Below are positions 22,434 through 28,503 of a stretch of DNA of 28,503 bases, in pieces (position 1 is the first letter of the stretch; each line of letters begins with the position of its first letter). Made by a program: the position numbers and the translations under genes. The stretch comes from SMAG-U1939 sp035763125 (GTDB lineage Bacteria; Chloroflexota; Ktedonobacteria; Ktedonobacterales; JADMIN01). The notes beneath the pieces are model-generated. The model made no database searches and was not told where the DNA came from. It saw only the letters and a program-made list of their open reading frames with translations. Location: NCBI GenBank assembly GCA_035763125.1, contig DASUBU010000202.1, positions 1 through 28,503 of the forward strand, in the 5' to 3' direction.

Positions 22434-23806
22434 TCGCCGCCGCCCTCGCCGGTCGTCATGAGCGCCAGCCCGTCGCGCGCCAGCCCGGCCACCAGCGTGC
22501 GCAGCCAGGACTCGTCGGCAGCCGTATAGTCAGACTTGACGCGCGGACCAAGGTCCGCCAACGAGAACGTCTCGCCCGGCGCGAGCTCGCGCAGCGCCGC
22601 CACGATCCGCCCACGGAAGTAGCGCGTCGTCTGCTCGAACGGCACAGACGCTGTCTTGCGTCTGATGCGCTTCGGTGGCGACACCGCGCGCTGTGGTGCG
22701 TTGGACGTCGTGTCGTCGGCCGCCGGTGCCCGCTCCCCCTCTCCGCGCACATCCCTACCGCGAGATGAGGACCCGCGACCGACACCAGGCGAGGCGTGCC
22801 TCGCCCCTACAGCCCGCCGGTGCGTGCCCTTTTCGTTGCGCTCCTCCTCGCCGCGCATATCTGTACGGGTGTCCTGCGGACTCCCAGCGTCAGGGGATGC
22901 GGACTCACCATATCCCTCTCGCACCTCTGCAACCAGCCGCCGCGCTTGGTTCAGCGCCCCCTCTCCCTCTCCTCCTCCTCCTTCTCTGTGTTCTCTGTGC
23001 CCTCCTTGTAAACCACTCTCTCCGTCCTCCGCGCCCTCCGTTTCCTCTGCGGTGAATCCCACTCCCGCCGCGCGTTCGTCGCGAATGCGCGCCAGCGCCT
23101 CGCCGGATGGGAACAGCGTCGCGGCGGCTGTCTCGGCGTATGCCGCGCAGCACTCACGCAATGGACAGCACTCGCAGGCCGGCCGGCGGCTGACGCAGAC
23201 CGTCGCGCCGAGATCCATCAGTGCCTGCTGCCAGTCGTAGGCGTGCTCGGGCGGCAGCGCCCACTCCGCCAGCTGCAGCGCCTCGCGTGCCGCGCGCTCG
23301 CCCGCTGGCCACTGCACCGGCTCGATGCCCTCGAAAACCCGCCACAGCACACGCCGAATGTTCGTGTCCACCGCCGCCACCGGCAGCCCCAGCGCGAAGC
23401 ACGCCACCGCACCCGCCGTGTAGCGGCCGATGCCCTTGAGCGCCAGCAGTCCCTCCAGCGTCCCTGGCAGCCGCCCGCCGTATTCCGCCACCGCCTGCTG
23501 TGCGATGGCATGCAGCCGCACGGCGCGCGCGTTGTACCCCAGCCCCGCCCACGCCTGGATCGCCTCGCCCGCCGATGCCGCCGCCAGCGCCTCGAGCGTG
23601 GGGAAACGACGCAGCCACTCTTCGTATTTGGGCAGCACGCGCTCGACCTGCGTCTGCTGCAGCATCACCTCCGAGACTAGCACGGCATACGGATCGCGCG
23701 TATGTCGCCATGGCAGGTGTGTGCGCCCCTCGGCCGCGTACCACGCCAGCAGCCGCGCCCACACCTCCTCGCGCTGTTGTGCCTGCGCTTGCCTGCCCGC
23801 GCTCAT
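22415..23806 (-). CDS. mutY: Adenine DNA glycosylase MutY with repeat-derived linker
   Basis: It removes adenine mispaired with 8-oxoguanine. The N-terminal glycosylase domain has SEVMLQQTQVERV with catalytic Glu46, the helix-hairpin-helix LKGIGRYTAGAVA near 123 and VDTNIRRVL with Asp147. The [4Fe-4S] ligands follow the pattern C-X6-C-X2-C-X5-C (Cys204, 211, 214, 220). The C-terminal part from about 385 (VPFEQTTRYFRGRIVAAL onward) matches the tail of short bacterial MutY proteins. Between them (about 251-375) is an insertion with no MutY similarity, made of Glu/Gly-rich and Arg-rich sequence. Its DNA looks like dispersed non-coding repeats (22788-22811 and 22961-23055). At 463 residues it is well over the ~300-370 usual size. 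Start ATG 23806 overlaps the upstream stop by 4 bp. Confidence 0.93.
   Translation of the reverse strand: MSAGRQAQAQQREEVWARLLAWYAAEGRTHLPWRHTRDPYAVLVSEVMLQQTQVERVLPKYEEWLRRFPTLEALAAASAGEAIQAWAGLGYNARAVRLHAIAQQAVAEYGGRLPGTLEGLLALKGIGRYTAGAVACFALGLPVAAVDTNIRRVLWRVFEGIEPVQWPAGERAAREALQLAEWALPPEHAYDWQQALMDLGATVCVSRRPACECCPLRECCAAYAETAAATLFPSGEALARIRDERAAGVGFTAEETEGAEDGESGLQGGHREHREGGGGEGEGALNQARRLVAEVREGYGESASPDAGSPQDTRTDMRGEEERNEKGTHRRAVGARHASPGVGRGSSSRGRDVRGEGERAPAADDTTSNAPQRAVSPPKRIRRKTASVPFEQTTRYFRGRIVAALRELAPGETFSLADLGPRVKSDYTAADESWLRTLVAGLARDGLALMTTGEGGGEWVALP
22788..22811. repeat. Palindromic dispersed repeat, copy 2 (inside mutY)
   Basis: On the plus strand GGCGAGGC-GT-GCCTCGCC is a perfect palindrome with 8-base arms; on the minus strand it is preceded by TGTAG and two G. 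It matches the element at 1553-1575 in layout. In mutY it is read as GARHASP. The same type of sequence is commonly seen between genes in other GC-rich genomes, so I infer a mobile or amplifiable short repeat. Confidence 0.65.
22961..23055. repeat. CACAGAG/CGCAGAGG-type purine-rich repeat inside mutY
   Basis: On the minus strand this stretch is almost pure purine apart from regular C and T positions: CACCGCAGAGG, then ACGGAGGGCGCGGAGG, GGAGGGCACAGAG, AACACAGAGAAGG and a GGAGGAGGAGG run. Sequences of this style are known as intergenic repeats in several bacterial phyla. Here they are read in frame as ETEGAEDGE, then HREHREGGGGEGE. Confidence 0.6.
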
Positions 23807-24651
23807 CCGCCGAACAGCCCTCGCCAGTCGTCCGCCGGCAGCAGCTCTTCCGTCATCCGCACATAGGTTCCGCTGGTCAACAGCTCCTCCGCTACGCGTT
23901 TGGTCGCGCCTAGCGCCGCACGGCTCAGCCCGCCGCCGAAGCTCACGCGCCGCACACCCAGCGCCGCCAGCTCGGGCAGCGTCGGTGTCCGTGGCGACGC
24001 CAGAATGTTGATCGGCGCATCCACCGCACGCGCCAGTGCCCCGATGGTCTCGGCATCGGCCACGAGGATAGGGAACAGGCAGTCCGCCCCCGCCTCGCGG
24101 TAGGCGTTCATTCGGCGGGTTGCCTCGGCCAGTCGCGCCTCCGCGTCGCCCTCCCCGTACAGATAGACATCGGTCCGCGCATTGATCACCAGGGGAATGC
24201 CCTGCGCCTCGCCCAGCGCGCGAATCGCACGAATCAGCTCCTGTTGCGCGGCGATCTCGGCCAGCGGGTGGCCCTCGTCATGAGTCGAATCCTCGATGTT
24301 GATGCCGACCGCGCCCGCGTCTAGCACCAGGCGGATCGTCTCGAGCTTCGCGTCAAGCGTCGTCCCGTAGGCCGCCTCGATGTCGGCCGTTACCGGGCAG
24401 GCGACCACCCGCGCGATGCGCCCGATGGCCGCCACCATCTCGTCGCGGCTCATCCGCTCGCCGTCGGCGTAGCCCAGCGCCGCGGCCACGCCAGAGCTGG
24501 TCGTCGCCACCGCGCGGAAGCCCATCCGCTCGAAGAGCCGCGCGCTGCCCGCATCCCAGGCGTTGGGGAGTACCAGCAGCTCCGGTCCCGCGTGCCAGCG
24601 TCGCAGCGTCTTAGCCTGTTCGCGCAGCCTCTGTGCTCGCGTCGCGTCCAT
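23803..24651 (-). CDS. Isocitrate lyase/PEP mutase family protein
   Basis: A TIM-barrel protein of 282 residues in the PEP mutase/isocitrate lyase superfamily, which cleaves or forms C-C or P-C bonds next to a carboxylate using Mg2+. Conserved blocks are LVLPNAWDAGSARLFERMGFRAVATTSSGVAAALGY, given here as LVLPNAWDAGSA and ATTSSGVAAALGY, VTADIEAAYG (metal-binding acidic residues), GINIEDSTHDEG and VINARTDVYL. There is no Cys-containing KKCGH loop, so it is not an isocitrate lyase. Oxaloacetate decarboxylase or carboxyvinyl-phosphonate-type activity is possible. The ATG at 24651 has AAGGAGG five bases upstream and is preferred over 24678. It is coupled to mutY by a 4-bp overlap and lies 40 bp after threonine aldolase. 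Confidence 0.85.
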   Translation of the reverse strand: MDATRAQRLREQAKTLRRWHAGPELLVLPNAWDAGSARLFERMGFRAVATTSSGVAAALGYADGERMSRDEMVAAIGRIARVVACPVTADIEAAYGTTLDAKLETIRLVLDAGAVGINIEDSTHDEGHPLAEIAAQQELIRAIRALGEAQGIPLVINARTDVYLYGEGDAEARLAEATRRMNAYREAGADCLFPILVADAETIGALARAVDAPINILASPRTPTLPELAALGVRRVSFGGGLSRAALGATKRVAEELLTSGTYVRMTEELLPADDWRGLFGG

Positions 24652-24691
24652 AGCCGCCTCCTTCTCGCTTGTCCGCACCGCCTTATGGCGT

Positions 24692-25792
24692 CTATACGAC
24701 GGCTCCGACGCCCATCGCCTCCGCCACGGCTGCCAGCGCGCGATCTACGTCCGCCTCGGTGATGCCGTAGTGCGTCACAGCGCGGATGCGCCCATCATCG
24801 CCGCCCGACATCAGCACGCCGGCCGCCGCCAGCGTCCGCGCGAATGCCTCGTTCTCGGTTCCGCCCTTGCCGTCAGGGCGCACGTTGAAGAAGATCATGT
24901 TCGACTCGACCGTCTCGGGCGCGATCTCGATGCCGGGGATGTTCGCCATCCCCTCGGCCAGCCGCCGCGCGTTGGTGTGGTCCTCCGCCAGCCGCTCGAC
25001 CATCTCCGTCAGCGCCAGGATGCCGGCCGCGGCGATCACGCCCGCCTGGCGCATGCCGCCGCCCAGCAGCTTGCGGTTCCGGCGCGCCTCGTCGATGAAG
25101 TCGCGCGAGCCGACCAGCATCGAGCCAACCGGCGCGCTGAGCCCCTTCGAGAGGCAGAACTGAACGCTATCCACCTCGGCGGCCAGCGCACTGACCGGCA
25201 CGCCGAGCGCCACCGCCGCGTTGAAGATGCGCGCGCCGTCCAGATGCACCGGCACGCCACGCGCCCGCGCGGGCGCGGCCAGCTCGCGCAGCGTCTCGGC
25301 GCCAATCACGCGCCCGCCGCACATGTTCTGCGTATTTTCCAGGCAGAGCAGGCCTGTGCGCGCCTCGTGGATGTCTTCGCCGAAGAAGGAGTGCGCCAGC
25401 CGTGCGCGATCCAGCGTGCCGTCCGGAAGATTGGGCACCGCGCGGATCGGGGAGCCGTTCAGCCGCGCCGCGCCGCCCACCTCGGCCAGATAGATGTGCG
25501 CCCGGTCGCCGGTGATCACCTCGGCGCCGCGCTGGCAGTGGGTCAGGATGGCCACCTCGTTGCCCATGGTGCCGGAGACGACGAACAGTCCCGCCTCCTT
25601 GCCCAGTAGATCGGCCGCCAGATCTTCCAGTCGGTTGACGGTCGGATCCTCGCCGTATACGTCGTCGCCGACCTCTGCGCGTGCCATCGCCTCGCGCATA
25701 GCCGGCGTCGGGTGCGTCACCGTGTCGCTGCGCAGGTCAATCACGGGGCCGTGGGCGAGCGCGCCGATCTGGGCTTCGTAGCTGCTGGTCAT
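24692..25792 (-). CDS. ltaE: Low-specificity L-threonine aldolase
   Basis: A PLP enzyme (fold type I) that cleaves L-threonine or L-allo-threonine to glycine and acetaldehyde. The 366 residues show IDLRSDTVTHPTPAMREAM at the start, DVYGEDPTVNRLE, GTMGNEVAILTH, HIYLAEVGGAARL (His99, which stacks on the PLP ring), LENTQNMCGGRV, VHLDGARIFNAAVALG and FCLSKGLSAPVGS with the PLP-binding Lys216. Start ATG 25792 has AAGGAG ten bases upstream. The 98-bp gap before it is the likely promoter region for the ltaE, PEP-mutase-like, mutY run; a possible -10 (TACACT on the minus strand, 25868-25863) lacks a good -35. Confidence 0.94.
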   Translation of the reverse strand: MTSSYEAQIGALAHGPVIDLRSDTVTHPTPAMREAMARAEVGDDVYGEDPTVNRLEDLAADLLGKEAGLFVVSGTMGNEVAILTHCQRGAEVITGDRAHIYLAEVGGAARLNGSPIRAVPNLPDGTLDRARLAHSFFGEDIHEARTGLLCLENTQNMCGGRVIGAETLRELAAPARARGVPVHLDGARIFNAAVALGVPVSALAAEVDSVQFCLSKGLSAPVGSMLVGSRDFIDEARRNRKLLGGGMRQAGVIAAAGILALTEMVERLAEDHTNARRLAEGMANIPGIEIAPETVESNMIFFNVRPDGKGGTENEAFARTLAAAGVLMSGGDDGRIRAVTHYGITEADVDRALAAVAEAMGVGAVV

Positions 25793-25890
25793 CGGGGGAA
25801 TGCTCCTTGGCTGGATAAGGGGTTTCGTTCGGCTACCGCGCGGTATGAATTCGCATGTCTCTAGTGTAGCACCGCCATCTCACCTGCGGC

Positions 25891-26262
25891 CTAGAACAAT
25901 CGGCCGCCCAGCGGCGCATCGGCATCGGGCGCGATCAGCATGACGTCGCCGTTGGCATCGGGTACGCCGAGCGTCAGCACCTCGGACTTGAAGCCGGCGA
26001 TGCGGCGCGGCGGGAAGTTGACTACCGCCAGCACCAGCCGCCCAGGCAGCTCCTCCGCCCGATAGCGCGCCACGAGCTGCGCACTCGACTGGCGCACGCC
26101 AAGCTCTGGCCCGAAGTCTATGCGCAGCTTGTACGCCGGCTTGCGCGCGCCCTCCAGCGGCTCCGCCGAGAGGATACGCCCGACGCGGATATCCACCCGC
26201 TGGAAGTCCTCGATGCTGATCTCGCCCGGCCTCTCCTGGTCCGTCTGCCCACCCTCACCCAC
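25891..26262 (-). CDS. csaA: CsaA-like tRNA-binding domain protein
   Basis: An OB-fold tRNA-binding domain protein of 123 residues. FQRVDIRVGRIL, then ARKPAYKLRIDFG, QSSAQLVARY and VVNFPPRRIAGFKSEVLTLG closely match Bacillus CsaA, described as an export-related chaperone and structurally a homodimeric tRNA-binding protein like the C-terminus of methionyl-tRNA synthetase. The start is GTG 26262, preceded by AGAGGA six bases away. The first ~15 residues are Gly/Glu-rich. It follows the membrane protein gene after 60 bp on the same strand. Confidence 0.93.
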   Translation of the reverse strand: MGEGGQTDQERPGEISIEDFQRVDIRVGRILSAEPLEGARKPAYKLRIDFGPELGVRQSSAQLVARYRAEELPGRLVLAVVNFPPRRIAGFKSEVLTLGVPDANGDVMLIAPDADAPLGGRLF

Positions 26263-26322
26263 GCTGGTTCCTCTTTCGCTATCTCGATCTCGCTACTTCG
26301 CTTGACCATCGCGTCGTCGCGG

Positions 26323-27516
26323 TCATGCAGAGCCGTCAGTGACAGTGGCCTGCACCGGCACTTCGACGTGCCGCACATCCAGCACGTGGCCGTTGCCCGT
26401 ACGGTAGGTAATCCGCACGTGCTCGCCACGGCGCTGGACGCGGTGCGCCAGCTTGGGCGGGAGGCGGAAGATCCGGTCGGAGCCGTCGGCAGCTCGCAAT
26501 TGGATAAACTTCTCGTCGCTCTGATCGTGACCAGTCGAAGCTGATCCCCAAAAGTAACAATAAGCCACAACCTCTCCCGTCGCCTGTGTGGGCGTGCTAT
26601 CCAGACGACGCACGCGGCGCCACACGATGAACGGCCGCAGGCCGCACGCGACCAAGAGCAATCCCAGCACCTCAAACAAGATGAGCAGGACGAGCAGAAT
26701 TGCGCGGCCATCCGAACCTATCACACGCGGGTACCTTATTATGAGCCAGATCTCATACACCACCGCACCGATGCAGATAAACAAGCCGGCCGCGATCGGG
26801 AATGCCCACGACCAAAAGATCTGCCGCGGCGTCCTGAGCCAGATCAGTCCTGCCCGTCGCGCGAAGTGCCGCATTGCCAGTACCTCGTCCGGCGTCCCAC
26901 CCTCATCCTCAGGCTGATCCACGGCTGCTTCGTCCGGGGGGTGTTCATTCGGCTCGGCACCACCTGCAGGCAGAGGCTCCGGGGCAGATTGGCTCACTTC
27001 CTGTGGCTCCGAGCTGCCGCAGCGCAGGCGCTCTACCCAGCCCGTTACCGGCAGCACCCACAGCTCAAATGGGGTGGCAGGCGGCGCCGCCGAGATCAAT
27101 TCCTCCCACTCCAGTGGCACGAGGTACCACTCAGCAGTATCAGAAGTCGGGCCAAAGCGGAAGTAACAGGGTGACGGAGGGTCAAAGGCGATGCCGTAGC
27201 AGTATCCCATGAGGTGCTCGGGATCGAGAGTCGCTTCTCGCGCCCGTCGGCGGTAGATCACTGTACGGGTGAGCGAGGATACTGCGGTGGTTACAAAGAA
27301 GGCCTGTAGCACCGACGTCGCTAGCAACGCGCGGCCAAAATCAACTGGCCGACGCTCGATAAACATCCAGACGGGGATGCTTAGTATGACGAATACCTCA
27401 GCGGCCGTGTACACCCAGAACACGCGCAATGAGTGCCAGCTCAAGAAGCGCAGATCCTCTGGATGTCCGCCCCATCCGGTGAAACGTGTGCGCAATCGGA
27501 GCCAGAAGAGTGTCAT
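26323..27516 (-). CDS. Four-TM membrane protein with two-fold internal repeat, function unknown
   Basis: I do not recognise this 397-residue protein. It has TM segments near 33-53, 61-86, 235-260 and 271-297. Each TM pair is followed by a soluble beta-rich domain (about 100-166 and 313-388). The two domains look homologous. Both open with a YCY (105-107; 319-321), followed after similar distances by a short F-containing strand, a charged turn, a LVPLEW or RLPPKL segment, and a closing VERLR or LDVRH. The stretch WLRLRT before TM1 is echoed by WLRTPRQIFWSW before TM3. Residues 167-212 are a Pro/Glu-rich linker. Start ATG 27516 follows GAGGG with a 7-base spacer; the open frame further upstream overlaps the neighbouring gene. 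Topology suggests both soluble domains face the cytosol. Confidence 0.7.
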   Translation of the reverse strand: MTLFWLRLRTRFTGWGGHPEDLRFLSWHSLRVFWVYTAAEVFVILSIPVWMFIERRPVDFGRALLATSVLQAFFVTTAVSSLTRTVIYRRRAREATLDPEHLMGYCYGIAFDPPSPCYFRFGPTSDTAEWYLVPLEWEELISAAPPATPFELWVLPVTGWVERLRCGSSEPQEVSQSAPEPLPAGGAEPNEHPPDEAAVDQPEDEGGTPDEVLAMRHFARRAGLIWLRTPRQIFWSWAFPIAAGLFICIGAVVYEIWLIIRYPRVIGSDGRAILLVLLILFEVLGLLLVACGLRPFIVWRRVRRLDSTPTQATGEVVAYCYFWGSASTGHDQSDEKFIQLRAADGSDRIFRLPPKLAHRVQRRGEHVRITYRTGNGHVLDVRHVEVPVQATVTDGSA

Positions 27517-27559
27517 GCCACAACCCTCGCCGCCCGCTATCGCTCGCCCATCGCCAGGA

Positions 27560-28486
27560 TCATGCCCCTGATGTTGGTAGGCCGCGTTCCCCGTCAGCCT
27601 CACCGCGTTGTCGTGCCTGCTCGCGCACGCCCTCAAGATACGCCGTCATGCCCGCGTCTAGCTCGTGGGGATAGGCGTAGCCGAGCGCCGCGCCCACCTC
27701 CCGCGCGGTTCGGCGGAAGAGCGCGGTCGTGGCAAAGAGCGCCTGCCAGTTCTCCTCGATGCCGGGTCCGACGAACGTGCGCTCCAGCTCCGCCCAGGTC
27801 GCGGCGGGCACGAGGTGCTGCATGCCGCGCCCGAGCAGCCCCGGCTTCCACGTCCAGCCGCGCTCGATCTCGATCCGCCATTCGAGCATGCGCCGCAGCA
27901 GATCGAGCTTCATCACCACCTCAAGATTGTACTTGGCGAACAGTAATTCGTCGCGCCAGAGGTTCTTGGCGACGTAGCTCGTCTCCCACCAGAACTCCTC
28001 GACCAGCGCGAGATACTCGCGCTCGGTTGGCCGGCGCGGGATGAAGGCGGTGCGCGTCGGCGCGGGCCAGCCCTCGGTCAGCCCGTCCTTATCCACCAGC
28101 GGTCGGTAACCCCAGTCGAGCACGTCCGGAAGCGTCTGCGCCCCCCGTAGCTCGCGCAGCAGCGCCGCCGGCCAGACCAGGTAGTCCACCTTGGTGCCAT
28201 CGGCGTAGAGCACCAGCCTCGAGTACGTAGTGTAGCCGCGCACCTGGGTGGAGTCGCGGAATCGCACAAGCGGCTTGCCGAACGCGCTCGGCCACGCCTC
28301 GTCGGCGGCGAAGGCGACGGCGTCCTCCACCGCCACCAGCACGTCGAAGTCGGAGAAGGCGTCGAGCGGCGCCTGCTCTTGCGCGCGCGAACTCTCCAGC
28401 ACCAGCGCCCGCACACGCGGCTCCTCACGCGCCCAGCGCTCCAGGCGCGCGAGCACCTCCGCGGCCTCCGGCCTTTCGCTCGTCAC
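27560..28486 (-). CDS. Aminoglycoside 6-adenylyltransferase (ANT(6)/AadK)-like protein
   Basis: A nucleotidyltransferase of 308 residues whose characterised relatives adenylate streptomycin. The N-terminal domain has FSDFDVLV with the metal-binding Asp46 and Asp48. The C-terminal helical domain has FWWETSYVAKNLWRDELLFAKYNLE (here FWWETSYVAKNLWRDEL) and MKLDLLRRMLEWRIE, both highly characteristic of the AadK/AadE family. An oddity is that the strand-loop before the Asp pair reads LESSR, whereas the family normally has a Gly-Ser-Arg, so the nucleotide loop Gly is Ser. The start is GTG 28486 with GGAGGG eight bases upstream; the window ends soon after, so a longer N-terminus cannot be excluded. 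Chromosomal location without mobile elements argues for an intrinsic gene. Resistance activity is unproven. Confidence 0.85.
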   Translation of the reverse strand: MTSERPEAAEVLARLERWAREEPRVRALVLESSRAQEQAPLDAFSDFDVLVAVEDAVAFAADEAWPSAFGKPLVRFRDSTQVRGYTTYSRLVLYADGTKVDYLVWPAALLRELRGAQTLPDVLDWGYRPLVDKDGLTEGWPAPTRTAFIPRRPTEREYLALVEEFWWETSYVAKNLWRDELLFAKYNLEVVMKLDLLRRMLEWRIEIERGWTWKPGLLGRGMQHLVPAATWAELERTFVGPGIEENWQALFATTALFRRTAREVGAALGYAYPHELDAGMTAYLEGVREQARQRGEADGERGLPTSGA

Positions 28487-28503
28487 GTCGCCCGCCCTCC
28501 CGC

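Noticed and set aside
22190..22768. 192-codon plus-strand frame opposite mutY and the hypothetical protein
   Set aside because: Pro/Arg/Cys-rich shadow composition without start signal or family similarity.
1..28503. CRISPR array, prophage, integrase or transposase
   Set aside because: Looked for regularly spaced direct repeats and for characteristic protein motifs on both strands; none seen.

Overview
This is a GC-rich, densely packed bacterial chromosome segment. It has a complete F420 tail-assembly set (cofD, cofC, cofE) linked to F420-type oxidoreductases, a CofE not fused to a nitroreductase domain (unlike actinobacterial FbiB), PIG-V and GT87-type polyprenol-dependent mannosyltransferases, and a tandem RNA leader in front of panB. 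Together these suggest a member of the Chloroflexota (Thermomicrobia-like or a related uncultured class). This is inference from gene content. There is no rRNA or phylogenetic marker strong enough to prove it, and an actinobacterial relative is the main alternative.

Layout. (1) Positions 12-3974, minus strand: an F420 operon reading LLM oxidoreductase, PPOX-type split-barrel oxidoreductase, cofD, cofC, cofE. Two of the joints are 4-bp ATGA overlaps. (2) 4193-7304, minus: two multi-pass membrane mannosyltransferase-like proteins. (3) 7491-7641, plus: a tRNA-Gly(CCC) with a near-consensus promoter and an intrinsic terminator. (4) 7642-12451, minus: an intradiol (hydroxyquinol-type) dioxygenase, an ECF41/SigJ-type sigma factor with its C-terminal SnoaL-like domain, a deazaflavin-dependent (Ddn-like) oxidoreductase, a VOC protein, a small dimeric alpha/beta-barrel protein, a YceI protein and an FMN reductase. 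Several inverted or direct repeats lie between these genes. (5) 12720-20752, plus: a pan-motif-like leader with panB, a soluble Ser/Thr protein kinase, an orphan type III Mod-like DNA methyltransferase, and sucA-sucB (2-oxoglutarate dehydrogenase E1 and E2). (6) 20804-28486, minus: a second LLM oxidoreductase, an unrecognised small protein, mutY, a PEP mutase/isocitrate lyase family protein, low-specificity threonine aldolase, csaA, an internally duplicated four-TM membrane protein and an aminoglycoside 6-adenylyltransferase-like protein.

How it fits together. Regions 1, 4 and 6 share an F420 theme: the cofactor is finished in region 1, and four putative users (two LLM proteins, one PPOX protein, one Ddn-like protein) lie in the same 22 kb. 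The FO synthase (cofG/cofH), the dehydro-F420-0 reductase and the E3 (lpd) subunit of 2-oxoglutarate dehydrogenase are not in the window. The most unusual observations are (a) a mutY gene whose inter-domain linker is built from non-coding-type dispersed repeats read in frame, one of which has a second copy in the cofD-cofC gap; (b) the tandem 50-nt-period RNA leader before panB, whose second unit overlaps a strong hairpin next to the ribosome binding site; and (c) the two-fold repeated membrane protein at 26323-27516. No CRISPR array, prophage or intact insertion sequence was seen.
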